Position numbers and translations under genes: made by a program. From Flavobacteriaceae bacterium MAR_2010_188 (lineage in GTDB: Bacteria; Bacteroidota; Bacteroidia; Flavobacteriales; Flavobacteriaceae), in contig LT629302.1 in the NCBI GenBank assembly GCA_900104375.1, positions 2,568,001-2,632,000 of the forward strand: a stretch of DNA of 64,000 bases, read 5' to 3'. Each line of letters starts with the position of its first letter. Within the stretch, counting starts at the first letter, position 1. Below, piece by piece: positions 55,393-64,000 of this stretch. The notes beneath the pieces are model-generated. The model was not told the DNA's origin. It searched no databases and saw nothing but the letters and a program-made list of their open reading frames with translations.

Positions 55393-58300
55393 ATGTCGCA
55401 TTTCAATTTTAAGAAATGGAATACCATCCTGGGATGGGTCGTGTTTGGAATTGCTTTTCTCACCTACGCCTTAACGATAGAACCTACAGTAAGTTTCTGG
55501 GATGCTGGCGAATACATCTTAACCTCTTCAAAGTTACAGGTTGGTCACCCTCCGGGAGCTCCACTTTTTCAAATGTTTGGTGCTTTTTTCTCACTTTTCG
55601 CATTACAGCCAGATCAAATTGGTATGATGCTGAATATGATGAGCGCTGTAGCCAGTGCATTTACCATTCTGTTTATGTTCTGGACCATTACTTTGCTGCT
55701 TCTAAAATTAGTGCCAGTAAAAAATCCTAGTACAAAAGGTGAAAACGAAGATGGTAGTTATGCCTTTACTACCGACCAATATATCGGAATTTTAGGAAGC
55801 GCAGTTGTCGGGAGTTTGGCCTTTACTTTTACGGATTCATTTTGGTTTAACGCAGTGGAGACCGAGGTGTATGCGATGGCAACCCTAATTATGGCAGTTC
55901 TTTTTTGGCTTGCCCTTAGATGGGAGCAAGACATGAATACCGTTAGAGGGAACAAATGGTTAATCCTGATTTCCTTTGTAATCGGACTTTCTTTTGGAGT
56001 TCACTTTATGGGACTTTTGACCATTCCTGCGATGGGTCTTATTTATTTTTTCAAGAATTATAAAGAAGTCAATGCGAAGAATTTTATCATCGCGAACCTA
56101 GCTTCAGTTGCAATATTATTTTTCATCTTTAAACTGCTTCTGCCAAATGCCTTGAAGCTTTTTAGTATGTCCGAGATTTTCTTCGTGAATAGTATCGGCC
56201 TTCCCTTTAACACTGGGAGTATCATCGCAGCTCTTATCTTAATTGCCCTTTTCTATTACGGATTAAAGGTCACTCGCGAAAAACAAAAGAAGACTGCTAA
56301 TACATTAATACTTTGCCTTTTATTCATATTCATAGGTTTTTCATCTTGGATGATGTTGCCAATCCGTGCCAATGCACATGTGGTTATCAACGAAAATAAT
56401 CCTTCGAGTGCTAGGGAGCTTCTCGCTTATTATAACCTAGAACAATATCCTGAAACTCATCTTTTCTATGGTCCGCAGTTCACCGAAATGTATTCTGGAG
56501 CTGACGAAAATCAACCTTACGTGGACGACAAGCCTAAGTATGAAAAGGATGAAGCAACCGGAGATTATATCATCGTAAATTCATATAAAGGCACCAAGCA
56601 GAACTATAATTCTGAACACGCCTCGCTACTCCCAAGAATGTGGAGCTCGGAGCATGCCGCAAACTATATGATGTTTACGGGTCTAATCGATTTTAAAATT
56701 AAGTCGGAATACCAAATGGAAAACCAATTGCGGGATTTGGTTAATGACTTTAAACAACGTGTTGCCGCCGGAGAAATAGATTATGAAGATTATAATGCCT
56801 TTTTAAGGGATTATGGTCAACAATATTTAGATGTCGAAAAACCGTCGTTTGGCGATAACCTTGCTTACATGGTAGAATATCAGTTTGGCTATATGTACTG
56901 GCGTTATTTCATGTGGAATTTCGTTGGAAGACAAAACGATGTACAAGGAAAATATGACCCTTTTAACGGTAATTGGATAAGTGGAATAAAGCCAATCGAC
57001 GAATGGCATTTAGGAATGTCTCAAGACAATCTTCCTAGTGATGTTTTAGATAATAAAGCTCGTAATACTTACTATTTCTTGCCACTAATCCTAGGTCTAG
57101 TTGGATTCTTCTTTTTACTTGGAAGAAATCAAAAATTATTTTGGACCATGTTGGTATTCTTCCTCTTAACTGGTTTGGCAATACAATTCTATACGAACGT
57201 GCGTCCTTTTGAACCCCGTGAACGTGATTATTCGGTAGTGGGGTCGTTTTACGTATTCTCAATCTGGATAGGATTTGGGGTTTTTGCATTAATAAACGCA
57301 CTACGGAAAAAAGTGAATTTTAAATTCTTAGCTCCAGTAGTGACTATTGCGTGTCTGATTCTGGTTCCGGGTGTATTGGCAGCTAATAATTGGGATGATC
57401 ACGACCGTTCCGGCCGTGAAACTGCTCATGCAATGGCAGTGCAATATCTAGAATCCTGTGCTCCTAATGCCATTTTGTTCACCATTGGTGATAACGATAC
57501 CTTTCCACTTTGGTATGCCCAAGAAATTGAAGGTATTAGACGCGATGTTAGGGTAGTTAACACTAGTTTGTTTCAAACTGATTGGTACATCGATCAAATG
57601 AAACGTAAAGCTTATAGCAGTGATCCCATACCTTCACAACTGACTCACGATAAATATCGTTATGGCACACGGGATTATTTACCTTATAGACCGATTACCA
57701 ACGATACACTTCCAATAAGTCAGTTTATGGAATTTATCTCTAGTGACCACCCAAACACTAAGATGAGATTTATTCTTGAGAAAGAAGGTGGAGACGTGAG
57801 TGGTTACAATGAGAACTTGCTTAATTCTACCTATTTCCCAACCAAGAACATCAGAATTCCTGTAGATAAAGAAGAGGTTTTGGCCAATGGTACCGTTAAA
57901 CCTGAAGATGCTGATAAAATCGTACCATACATTGATTTGGAAATTAAAGGTAGTGCAATCTATAAAAATCGTCTGTTGATGTTAGATATACTCGCAAATA
58001 ACAATTGGGAGCGTCCTATTTATTTTTCTGGTGGTGCCTTTGGAGACGAAGACTATATTTGGTTGAAAGATTATTTACAATTAGATGGATTGTGTTACAG
58101 ACTTGTGCCAATAAAAACTCCGGTAGATAGAAACAATCCTTTTGAGATGGGTCGAGTAGATACAGATATTATGTACGATAAGGTAATGTCTTGGGATTGG
58201 GGTAATAGTGGCGGCAACATTTATCATGACACCGAAACCCGTAAAAACGGAATTACCTATCGCGGTAATTTAGCGCGTCTTATTGAACAATTGATTAACG

Positions 58301-58755
58301 AAGGCCAACTAGATAAAGCCGAAAAAGTTGCTGACCTAGCCATGGAGAAAATGCCGGTAGATGTTTATGGGTTCTATACTTTACTAGAACCATACATAAG
58401 CGCATATTATGAAGTGGGTGCAAAAGAAAAAGCGCGCAAATTATATCAAGAAGTATCTGAGAAATATCAGGAGAAGTTGAAATATTACAGTGAGCTTTCA
58501 CTAGAAAATCAAACCAGATATATCGAAGAAATCGTAACTGATATTGAGAGATACCGAGGATTGGTAGATGTTCTTTTGATTCAGAACGATAAAGAAGTGG
58601 CGGTTAAAGAGACAGAAGTATTCAATAATTATCTTCAATTGTTCAGTCACTTTATGAGTGGGGATGCTCGGGAAGAACCGATGGATGTACAAGAAGATTT
58701 AGACATCCCAGCCAGCGTCGATTCTACTGATACATTAATAGGAGCAGACCAATAG
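55393..58755 (+). CDS. DUF2723 multi-pass membrane protein (O-mannosyltransferase-like)
   Basis: The 1120-residue protein has an N-terminal DUF2723 domain (about 15-180: LTIEPTVSFWDAGEYILTSS, KLQVGHPPGAPLF) and about 12 helices up to residue 660. A large soluble part follows, containing GDNDTFPLWYAQEIEGIRRD, and the C-terminal region (about 950-1100) has TPR-like helices. The helix pattern and the acidic pair in the first loop recall PMT-family glycosyltransferases that use lipid-linked sugars; transfer of a sugar to proteins or lipids is an inference. The next gene starts one base after its stop. Confidence 0.88.
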   Translation: MSHFNFKKWNTILGWVVFGIAFLTYALTIEPTVSFWDAGEYILTSSKLQVGHPPGAPLFQMFGAFFSLFALQPDQIGMMLNMMSAVASAFTILFMFWTITLLLLKLVPVKNPSTKGENEDGSYAFTTDQYIGILGSAVVGSLAFTFTDSFWFNAVETEVYAMATLIMAVLFWLALRWEQDMNTVRGNKWLILISFVIGLSFGVHFMGLLTIPAMGLIYFFKNYKEVNAKNFIIANLASVAILFFIFKLLLPNALKLFSMSEIFFVNSIGLPFNTGSIIAALILIALFYYGLKVTREKQKKTANTLILCLLFIFIGFSSWMMLPIRANAHVVINENNPSSARELLAYYNLEQYPETHLFYGPQFTEMYSGADENQPYVDDKPKYEKDEATGDYIIVNSYKGTKQNYNSEHASLLPRMWSSEHAANYMMFTGLIDFKIKSEYQMENQLRDLVNDFKQRVAAGEIDYEDYNAFLRDYGQQYLDVEKPSFGDNLAYMVEYQFGYMYWRYFMWNFVGRQNDVQGKYDPFNGNWISGIKPIDEWHLGMSQDNLPSDVLDNKARNTYYFLPLILGLVGFFFLLGRNQKLFWTMLVFFLLTGLAIQFYTNVRPFEPRERDYSVVGSFYVFSIWIGFGVFALINALRKKVNFKFLAPVVTIACLILVPGVLAANNWDDHDRSGRETAHAMAVQYLESCAPNAILFTIGDNDTFPLWYAQEIEGIRRDVRVVNTSLFQTDWYIDQMKRKAYSSDPIPSQLTHDKYRYGTRDYLPYRPITNDTLPISQFMEFISSDHPNTKMRFILEKEGGDVSGYNENLLNSTYFPTKNIRIPVDKEEVLANGTVKPEDADKIVPYIDLEIKGSAIYKNRLLMLDILANNNWERPIYFSGGAFGDEDYIWLKDYLQLDGLCYRLVPIKTPVDRNNPFEMGRVDTDIMYDKVMSWDWGNSGGNIYHDTETRKNGITYRGNLARLIEQLINEGQLDKAEKVADLAMEKMPVDVYGFYTLLEPYISAYYEVGAKEKARKLYQEVSEKYQEKLKYYSELSLENQTRYIEEIVTDIERYRGLVDVLLIQNDKEVAVKETEVFNNYLQLFSHFMSGDAREEPMDVQEDLDIPASVDSTDTLIGADQ

Positions 58756-58756
58756 T

Positions 58757-59395
58757 GTGAACATTATTTCTGCAAAGACGCCTGAGCTTGCAAAATATAT
58801 TCTTCCGAACTATATCTGGGATATAAAAACGGATAAGAAAGAGCTTTATCTCACTTTCGACGACGGTCCTACTGAAGATATTACTGCCTGGGTTTTAGAC
58901 ATCCTAAACGAGTATTCGGCGAAGGCGACATTTTTTTGCATCGGTAAGAACATTGCGAAGCATCCTGAAATATTTGAATCTATCTTAGCCGAAAATCATG
59001 CCATTGGCAATCATACCTTAAATCACAAGAACGGATGGCAGACTAATATTGAAGATTATTTGATTGAAGTTGAAAAATGCCAAGAGATGATTAAAAAGTT
59101 ATCTTCCAATAAAACTCAATTATTTAGACCTCCCTACGGCAAGATTACGCTCTCACAATCAAAAAGATTAAGAGGCTTAGGTTATAAAATTGTGATGTGG
59201 GATGTTTTATCATTTGACTGGCAAGCCAATCTTGAAGCAGAAAATTGCTATACAAACGTTAAGCAGAATGCTGCTCCGGGAAGCATCATTGTTTTTCACG
59301 ATAGCATTAAAGCAGCTAATAATATGAAGTATGTCCTGCCTAAAACCTTAAAATATTTTTCTGAAAAGGGTTACACATTCAAGGCCTTGCCTTAA
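58757..59395 (+). CDS. Polysaccharide deacetylase (NodB domain)
   Basis: The 212-residue protein starts at GTG 58757, one base after the DUF2723 stop, with AGGAG 12 bases upstream; homologues have a similar short N-terminus before YLTFDDGP. NodB motifs are visible: TFDDGPTEDITAW (catalytic Asp and metal Asp), IGNHTLNH (metal His pair) and LFRPPYGKI. It is a metal-dependent de-N-acetylase of envelope polysaccharide, probably chitin- or peptidoglycan-like. There is no signal peptide. It is probably cotranscribed with the DUF2723 gene, suggesting joint work on a surface glycan. The end overlaps the convergent thioredoxin gene by four bases. Confidence 0.92.
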   Translation: MNIISAKTPELAKYILPNYIWDIKTDKKELYLTFDDGPTEDITAWVLDILNEYSAKATFFCIGKNIAKHPEIFESILAENHAIGNHTLNHKNGWQTNIEDYLIEVEKCQEMIKKLSSNKTQLFRPPYGKITLSQSKRLRGLGYKIVMWDVLSFDWQANLEAENCYTNVKQNAAPGSIIVFHDSIKAANNMKYVLPKTLKYFSEKGYTFKALP

Positions 59396-59688
59396 ACGTA
59401 TTCTTTAAGAATGCCGATTAAAGTGTTTGCATCTTGCTCGCCACTAAATCGCCATCTCATTTCCCCACCTTTGTAGATAATTAGGGTCGGCAAGCCCTTA
59501 ACCCGAAGAGCTTCCGCAAGATCTTTGTTCTTATCGACATCAATCTTTATAATTTTGGCCTTATCGCCAAGAGCGGCGGCCACATCCCTTAATACCGGAT
59601 GCATTGCGGTGGATTGTTCATTCCATTCGGTATAGAAATCCAACAAAACAGGAATATCTACATCGATTAATTCACCAAATTTTGACAT
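59392..59688 (-). CDS. Thioredoxin-fold protein lacking both redox cysteines
   Basis: The 98-residue protein aligns over its whole length with thioredoxin: VLLDFYTEW, then KIIKIDVDKNKDLAEALRVK and the cis-Pro loop GLPTLIIYKGGE. In place of the WCGPC active site it has W22-N-E-Q-S26, and no cysteine is present anywhere. It cannot do disulfide exchange; a chaperone or binding role is likely. The gene overlaps the convergent deacetylase stop by four bases. Confidence 0.93.
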   Translation of the reverse strand: MSKFGELIDVDIPVLLDFYTEWNEQSTAMHPVLRDVAAALGDKAKIIKIDVDKNKDLAEALRVKGLPTLIIYKGGEMRWRFSGEQDANTLIGILKEYV

Positions 59689-59814
59689 ACACTAAAATTT
59701 AATATCTAATGTGTTCGTACTAACCTACATATTTTTTTGAATTGTTAAACAATAACTTCAATATGTAAGGAATATGTTAGATAAAAATAAACAAATTAAT
59801 GCAATAACAAGCGC

Positions 59815-61044
59815 TTATGCCGGTTTTGAGCCCTTTTTAAGTTCGATAACGGTCACTTCTGGCCAAATTCCCACCCTACCAGGATATCCGAGATAGCCAA
59901 AACCACGATTTACATTTATAAACTGGCCCATTTCTTCGTAAATACCAGCCCAATAGTTATAGCGCCATTTTACAGGACTCCATCTTATCCAACCAGGAAT
60001 TTCGATGCCAAATTGCATACCGTGGGTATGTCCACTCAGAGTTAAATGATAATGCAAATCATCATTAATCACACATTCTTCCCAGTGGCTCGGGTCGTGG
60101 CTCATTAATATTTTAAAATCATCTGGACTAATCCGTTCGGTCGCTTTTTTAAGATCACCTGCCTTTTTAAAACCACCTTTCCCCCAGTTCTCCACGCCAA
60201 TAAGTGCGATACGGTCACCGTCTTTTTCAAGGTAGCGGCTTTCATTTAACAGAATATCGTAACCCATTTCCCTTTGAAGCGCAATCAATTCATCCAAATT
60301 CTGCTGTTTAGCTTCCTCAGAGGGCCAATCGACATAATCACCGTAGTCATGATTCCCCAGTACCGAGAAAACACCATCTTTAGCGGTTAAGGTCGAAAAC
60401 AAATCTTTCCAGGGTAACATTTCGGTTGATTTATTATTCACCAAATCACCTGTGAATAAAATGACATCGGATTTCTGGGTATTTATAAGATTTATACCGT
60501 ATTCAATTTTTTTCCTGTTATCAAAACTGCCAGAATGGACATCACTAATTTGGGTTATTCTATAACCATCAAATGCCGGCGGAAGGTCTTCATAATACAT
60601 CTTATAAGTAAGCACCTTGTAATTATATTTACCTCGATACATTCCATATAAAAGTGATGCAAAAGGAATCATCCCAAGACCAAAAGCAATTTGACTCACA
60701 AATTTTCTACGTTCAGGAAGATAAAAGGTATTTTCAGTAGTTACGATTTTGTCATAAAGACCTAATATGAATCTAATAATGTCTTCGGCAAACAATATCG
60801 GCACCATAACAATATTCATTGCCATAAATGCTAACAGAAATCCAAAGGCATAACTTTTTGCGGGTGTTAAAACCCTTCCTTCAGAAACCACCAAAAATTG
60901 AAAGATAAAGTTGCCAATAATAAGTAGGGCGATTACAATGTATAGAATATGAACCCAGTTATATCGGGTCATGTTTTTTATAGCTTGAAATCCGTAGAAT
61001 GCGAAGAAAATATATACAAGGACAAGGATAATTCCTCTGGTCAT
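59815..61044 (-). CDS. Membrane-anchored metallophosphoesterase (YkuE-like)
   Basis: The 409-residue protein has four or five N-terminal helices (about 3-22, 33-52, 65-88 and on), then a calcineurin-like domain (about 155-409). The metal motifs are ISDVHSGSFDN, FTGDLVNN, LGNHDYGDY, MSHDPSHW and SGHTHGMQFG. Relatives act on phosphodiesters or UDP-sugar lipids at the membrane; the substrate is unknown. It stands alone on this strand. Confidence 0.92.
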   Translation of the reverse strand: MTRGIILVLVYIFFAFYGFQAIKNMTRYNWVHILYIVIALLIIGNFIFQFLVVSEGRVLTPAKSYAFGFLLAFMAMNIVMVPILFAEDIIRFILGLYDKIVTTENTFYLPERRKFVSQIAFGLGMIPFASLLYGMYRGKYNYKVLTYKMYYEDLPPAFDGYRITQISDVHSGSFDNRKKIEYGINLINTQKSDVILFTGDLVNNKSTEMLPWKDLFSTLTAKDGVFSVLGNHDYGDYVDWPSEEAKQQNLDELIALQREMGYDILLNESRYLEKDGDRIALIGVENWGKGGFKKAGDLKKATERISPDDFKILMSHDPSHWEECVINDDLHYHLTLSGHTHGMQFGIEIPGWIRWSPVKWRYNYWAGIYEEMGQFINVNRGFGYLGYPGRVGIWPEVTVIELKKGSKPA

Positions 61045-61155
61045 AGTCTAATTTTCGTCAAAGATAATTGAATTTAAGTATAGGTATTTGGAGGTTTGCT
61101 TATATTTAACTCATAGAAGTCTTCTGCAATTCAGTACTAACCTAATTATGCAAAT

Positions 61156-62175
61156 ATGGACAGAAGAAAATTTATTCGAAACACATCATTATCTGGTGTA
61201 GGTCTAGCATTGGCAACTACTCTGACTAGTTGTGCAGACCAGAATCAAAACCAAGAAACCGACGCAGCTACCACTATAAAATTAGATGACCAAGCCAGCT
61301 TAAATCTTCCTTTAGTCATTGCCACTTGGGATGTACAGCAAGCAACCAATAAAGCTTGGGAAGTCTTACAGGAAGGTAAATCGTCCTTAGATGCTGTAGA
61401 GCAAGGATGCATGATAGAAGAAGCAAATGCCGAAGGCCAGACTGTCGGCAAAGGTGGACTTCCAGACCGCGATGGTAATGTGACCTTAGATGCCTGCATT
61501 ATGAATTCTCAGGGCGACTGCGGTTCTGTAGTTTATTTGAAGAACTACGTACATGCGGTTTCAGTCGCGCGTAAGATAATGGAAGAGACACCGCACGTTA
61601 TGTTAGCCGGTGATGGTGCCGAAAAATTTGCTCTCGAAAATGGTTTCGAAAAAGAAAACCTACTGACCGATGCTTCAAAAAAAGCTTGGGAAGAATGGAA
61701 GGAAAACAGTGAATATAAACCCATAATCAACATTGAAAATCACGACACTATCGGTATGCTTTGCATTGATAAAAACGGAGATATTTCCGGGGCTTGTACT
61801 ACAAGTGGTCTCGCCTATAAGATGGCAGGACGGGTGGGAGATTCTCCAATCATTGGTTCTGGTCTTTTCGTAGATAATGAAATCGGTGCAGCAGTTGCAA
61901 CGGGTTTAGGCGAAGAAGTGGTAAAGACTGTAGGCAGCTTCTTGGTTGTAGAGTTAATGCGTCAAGGGAAAACGCCACAAGAGGCGTGCGAAGAGGCAAT
62001 CTCCAGAATCGTTAAAAAACCAAATAGTAATTTTAAGGATTTTCAAGTTGCCTATATAGCCGTTAATAAAAAAGGTGAAACCGGTAGCTATTCTATCCAT
62101 AAGGATTTTAGTATGACCAAATATCAGGACGGCAAGAATGAAACCATCAAATCAACCTACTATATTAATAGCTAA
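61156..62175 (+). CDS. Tat-exported N4-(beta-N-acetylglucosaminyl)-L-asparaginase
   Basis: The 339-residue enzyme has a twin-arginine signal, MDRRKFIRNTSLSG, ending in a lipobox TSCADQ, so it is probably an exported lipoprotein. The Ntn-hydrolase fold matures by cutting before Thr in ENHDTIGMLC, which becomes the nucleophile; substrate residues include GRVGDSPIIGSGLFVDNEIG. It removes Asn-linked N-acetylglucosamine from glycopeptides or acts on isoaspartyl-like amides. It overlaps the stop of the convergent aldehyde dehydrogenase by four bases. Confidence 0.95.
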   Translation: MDRRKFIRNTSLSGVGLALATTLTSCADQNQNQETDAATTIKLDDQASLNLPLVIATWDVQQATNKAWEVLQEGKSSLDAVEQGCMIEEANAEGQTVGKGGLPDRDGNVTLDACIMNSQGDCGSVVYLKNYVHAVSVARKIMEETPHVMLAGDGAEKFALENGFEKENLLTDASKKAWEEWKENSEYKPIINIENHDTIGMLCIDKNGDISGACTTSGLAYKMAGRVGDSPIIGSGLFVDNEIGAAVATGLGEEVVKTVGSFLVVELMRQGKTPQEACEEAISRIVKKPNSNFKDFQVAYIAVNKKGETGSYSIHKDFSMTKYQDGKNETIKSTYYINS

Positions 62176-63584
62176 AGCCATTTAATAGTAAGGTCAACTA
62201 ACTTTTGTTTGAAGGATGAATAGGGAGGCCGAAGCAAATCTGCTGCGCTAATAGTGTGCTGCTTAAGAACAGCCCTAGAATTAGAAAATTCCTTGAAACC
62301 AGAAATTCCATGAGATTTACCGATGCCGCTATTGTTGGAGCCTCCAAAGGGAAGGTTTACATTTAAATATTGCAACATATTATGGTTTACACAGGTTGTG
62401 CCTGCTCTGGTATTTTCAATAAGAAAGTCGACTGCTTTTTTGTTTTTAGAAAAAATATAGACGGCTAAAGGTTTTTCATTCCTACTTATATAACTAGTAC
62501 ATTCTTCTAATTCCTTAAAAGTGATTATGGGTAAGATAGGGCCGAAAATTTCTTCTTGCATAAGTTCCATAGATTCATCTACGCCTGTGACAATGGTAGG
62601 CGAAATAAACGCTTTCGCAGGCTTGGGGCTTGCCAATTGATACAAGGAGGCTCCCTTTTCCTTACAGTCCATTAAAAGGTCATTTAAATGATTAGCATGC
62701 TTCTGGTTTACAATCCTGGAATAGGAAGCCGAATTCTCAATGTCATTTTCATAAAAACTTTTTAAAGCATTTTGAAGCGCTTCAATAAATTTAGTTTGTA
62801 TTGATTCATCAATCATAATGTAATCTGGAGCAATACACGTTTGTCCGGCATTCATAAATTTTCCGAAGGCAATCTTATTAGCCACTACTTTAATATCTAC
62901 CGATTTATCGATGATAGTCGGAGACTTCCCTCCTAACTCTAATGTTACAGAGCAAAGATTTTGTGCTGCTGCTTCCATTACCTTTTTGCCGATGGCGGGA
63001 CTACCGGTGAAGAAGATATGATTAAATGGAAGTTTTAAAAGTGACTTCGCAGTTTCTGCATCACCCTCGACCAAGCATACTTCATCCTTAGTAAAAACCT
63101 CATGAATTATATCTTTCATCACTTTCGACGTATTTGGAGTAAGTTCCGAAGGTTTAACTATAACTACGTTACCTGCGGCAATAGCAGAGACAAGTGGACA
63201 AAGGGTTAGATTAACTGGATAGTTCCAGGGAGAAATAATCAAACACACGCCTTTTGGTTCGTACTTTATATAAGACGAACTACCAAAAAGTGATATTGGG
63301 GTCTTTATTTTCTCGTTTTTCATCCAAAATCTGAGATAGTGGATAGCATGCTTAATTTCTTCGATTAACGGTAAAATCTCGGTTAAATCTACCTCTAACT
63401 GAGGCTTTTGGAAGTCTTGGTACAATGCATCACGAAGCCTTTGTTTATAAGTGTTTTCAACGCATTTTTGAAGCTTTTTTAGCTTGTTTTTACGATATTG
63501 AAAAGAAGTTGAAGCAACTAGGAATTTATTTGCATTTAATCTATCAAATAGGTCTTTATAACGATTTGTAGTAGTTTCTTCCAT
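62172..63584 (-). CDS. Aldehyde dehydrogenase (class 3-like)
   Basis: The 470-residue NAD(P)-dependent enzyme oxidises aldehydes to acids. Catalytic Cys is in FMNAGQTCIAPDYI (about 250), the general-base Glu in TLELGGKSPT, and the cofactor loop in FTGSPAIGKKVMEAA. The short N-terminus and hydrophobic C-terminal LVDLTIKWL resemble class 3 / fatty-aldehyde or coniferyl-aldehyde enzymes. The substrate is unknown. Confidence 0.94.
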   Translation of the reverse strand: MEETTTNRYKDLFDRLNANKFLVASTSFQYRKNKLKKLQKCVENTYKQRLRDALYQDFQKPQLEVDLTEILPLIEEIKHAIHYLRFWMKNEKIKTPISLFGSSSYIKYEPKGVCLIISPWNYPVNLTLCPLVSAIAAGNVVIVKPSELTPNTSKVMKDIIHEVFTKDEVCLVEGDAETAKSLLKLPFNHIFFTGSPAIGKKVMEAAAQNLCSVTLELGGKSPTIIDKSVDIKVVANKIAFGKFMNAGQTCIAPDYIMIDESIQTKFIEALQNALKSFYENDIENSASYSRIVNQKHANHLNDLLMDCKEKGASLYQLASPKPAKAFISPTIVTGVDESMELMQEEIFGPILPIITFKELEECTSYISRNEKPLAVYIFSKNKKAVDFLIENTRAGTTCVNHNMLQYLNVNLPFGGSNNSGIGKSHGISGFKEFSNSRAVLKQHTISAADLLRPPYSSFKQKLVDLTIKWL

Positions 63585-63753
63585 TAAGAAATAGCGGTTT
63601 TACTGGGCTTGCAGCGATATTTATGCATTTCAACGATGTTTTTTACGAGCGCGTTCATCTTATCTAATTATCGTCCCCATTCATCCAAAATATTAATTTC
63701 TACGATTAAACTATCGCACATTTGACAAAGAAATAAGAAACACCCCAAATAAA

Positions 63754-64000
63754 ATGAAAACTCTACTTACCTTAATTTTTTTAGTTGCTTTGCCTCTAGC
63801 TTCTCTTGCTCAGAATGAAAATGAGACTGTTACGCAAATTAATAGCACTAAAAATGTAGAGACTATCAAAAAAGAGAACGTTAAAGCAAGTGATTCTTCA
63901 GTTGCCTATTTTAAATCATCTAAAGATCAATTGCTTTATACTAACTATAAAAAGAGTTCAGATTTAACTAGCATCAAGGCTTTCAGAAAAAGTCTTCAAA
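63754..64000 (+). CDS. Exported protein of unknown function (partial, runs off the window)
   Basis: From ATG 63754 the open frame continues to the window edge, 82 codons. It begins MKTLLTLIFLVALPLASLAQ, a signal peptide. The mature start is rich in Asn, Lys, Ser and Thr, with KSSKDQLLYTNYKKSSDLTS. No domain is recognisable in this part. Confidence 0.8.
   Translation, partial: MKTLLTLIFLVALPLASLAQNENETVTQINSTKNVETIKKENVKASDSSVAYFKSSKDQLLYTNYKKSSDLTSIKAFRKSLQ

Overview
The window is chromosomal DNA from a member of the Bacteroidota, most likely the family Flavobacteriaceae; the genus cannot be fixed from sequence alone. The evidence is the AT-rich composition, the alternative complex III / cytochrome oxidase operon in Bacteroidota gene order, TAnnTTTG-type -7 promoter boxes, a hybrid two-component sensor (HTCS), DUF2723 and DUF4242 genes, and few Shine-Dalgarno sequences. 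There are no transposases, integrases, rRNA genes or CRISPR arrays. There is one tRNA (Gln, anticodon TTG).

Layout. 0.3-3.1 kb: a BamA/TamA-like outer-membrane barrel protein converging on epoxyqueuosine reductase (queG). 3.3-9.0 kb: two lipoproteins around an orphan HTCS regulator. 9.3-13.9 kb: an FAD-linked oxidase, an AraC regulator with an N-terminal DUF4242 domain, a cytochrome P450 and a free exported DUF4242 protein. 14.1-15.1 kb: ruvB. 15.4-27.5 kb: one respiratory operon on the minus strand, actABCDEF-ctaC-ctaD, carrying electrons from menaquinol through alternative complex III to an aa3-type oxidase. 27.8-33.8 kb: a SPOR protein, the rimP-nusA-infB translation/transcription operon and a tandem universal stress protein. 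55.2-64 kb: tRNA-Gln, a DUF2723 membrane protein, a polysaccharide deacetylase, a cysteine-less thioredoxin, a metallophosphoesterase, a Tat-exported asparaginase, an aldehyde dehydrogenase and the start of one more exported protein.

The unusual part is 33.9-55.0 kb. A run of minus-strand genes encodes mostly exported hydrolases: a TAP-like alpha/beta hydrolase, three class-C beta-lactamase-fold proteins, two paralogous amidohydrolases, an amidase-signature enzyme with a Tat signal, an S58/DmpA self-cleaving aminopeptidase, and several small lipoproteins and membrane proteins. Two of the genes are broken by slippage in simple repeats: one TA unit in one gene and one A in the other. At least four further relics of related genes lie between the intact ones. 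Upstream sits a TPR histidine kinase / LuxR response regulator pair.

Three promoters share a 15-bp element (CCCAWTYTCGGKATT) exactly 21 bp before a -7-like box: that of the response regulator, that of the hydrolase cluster, and that of the frameshifted beta-lactamase gene. I infer that the two-component pair controls itself and this cluster. The co-occurrence of amidase-signature, beta-lactamase-fold and S58 enzymes recalls the fold set of NylA/NylB/NylC and suggests breakdown of unusual amides or peptides outside the cytoplasm. The substrate is unknown.
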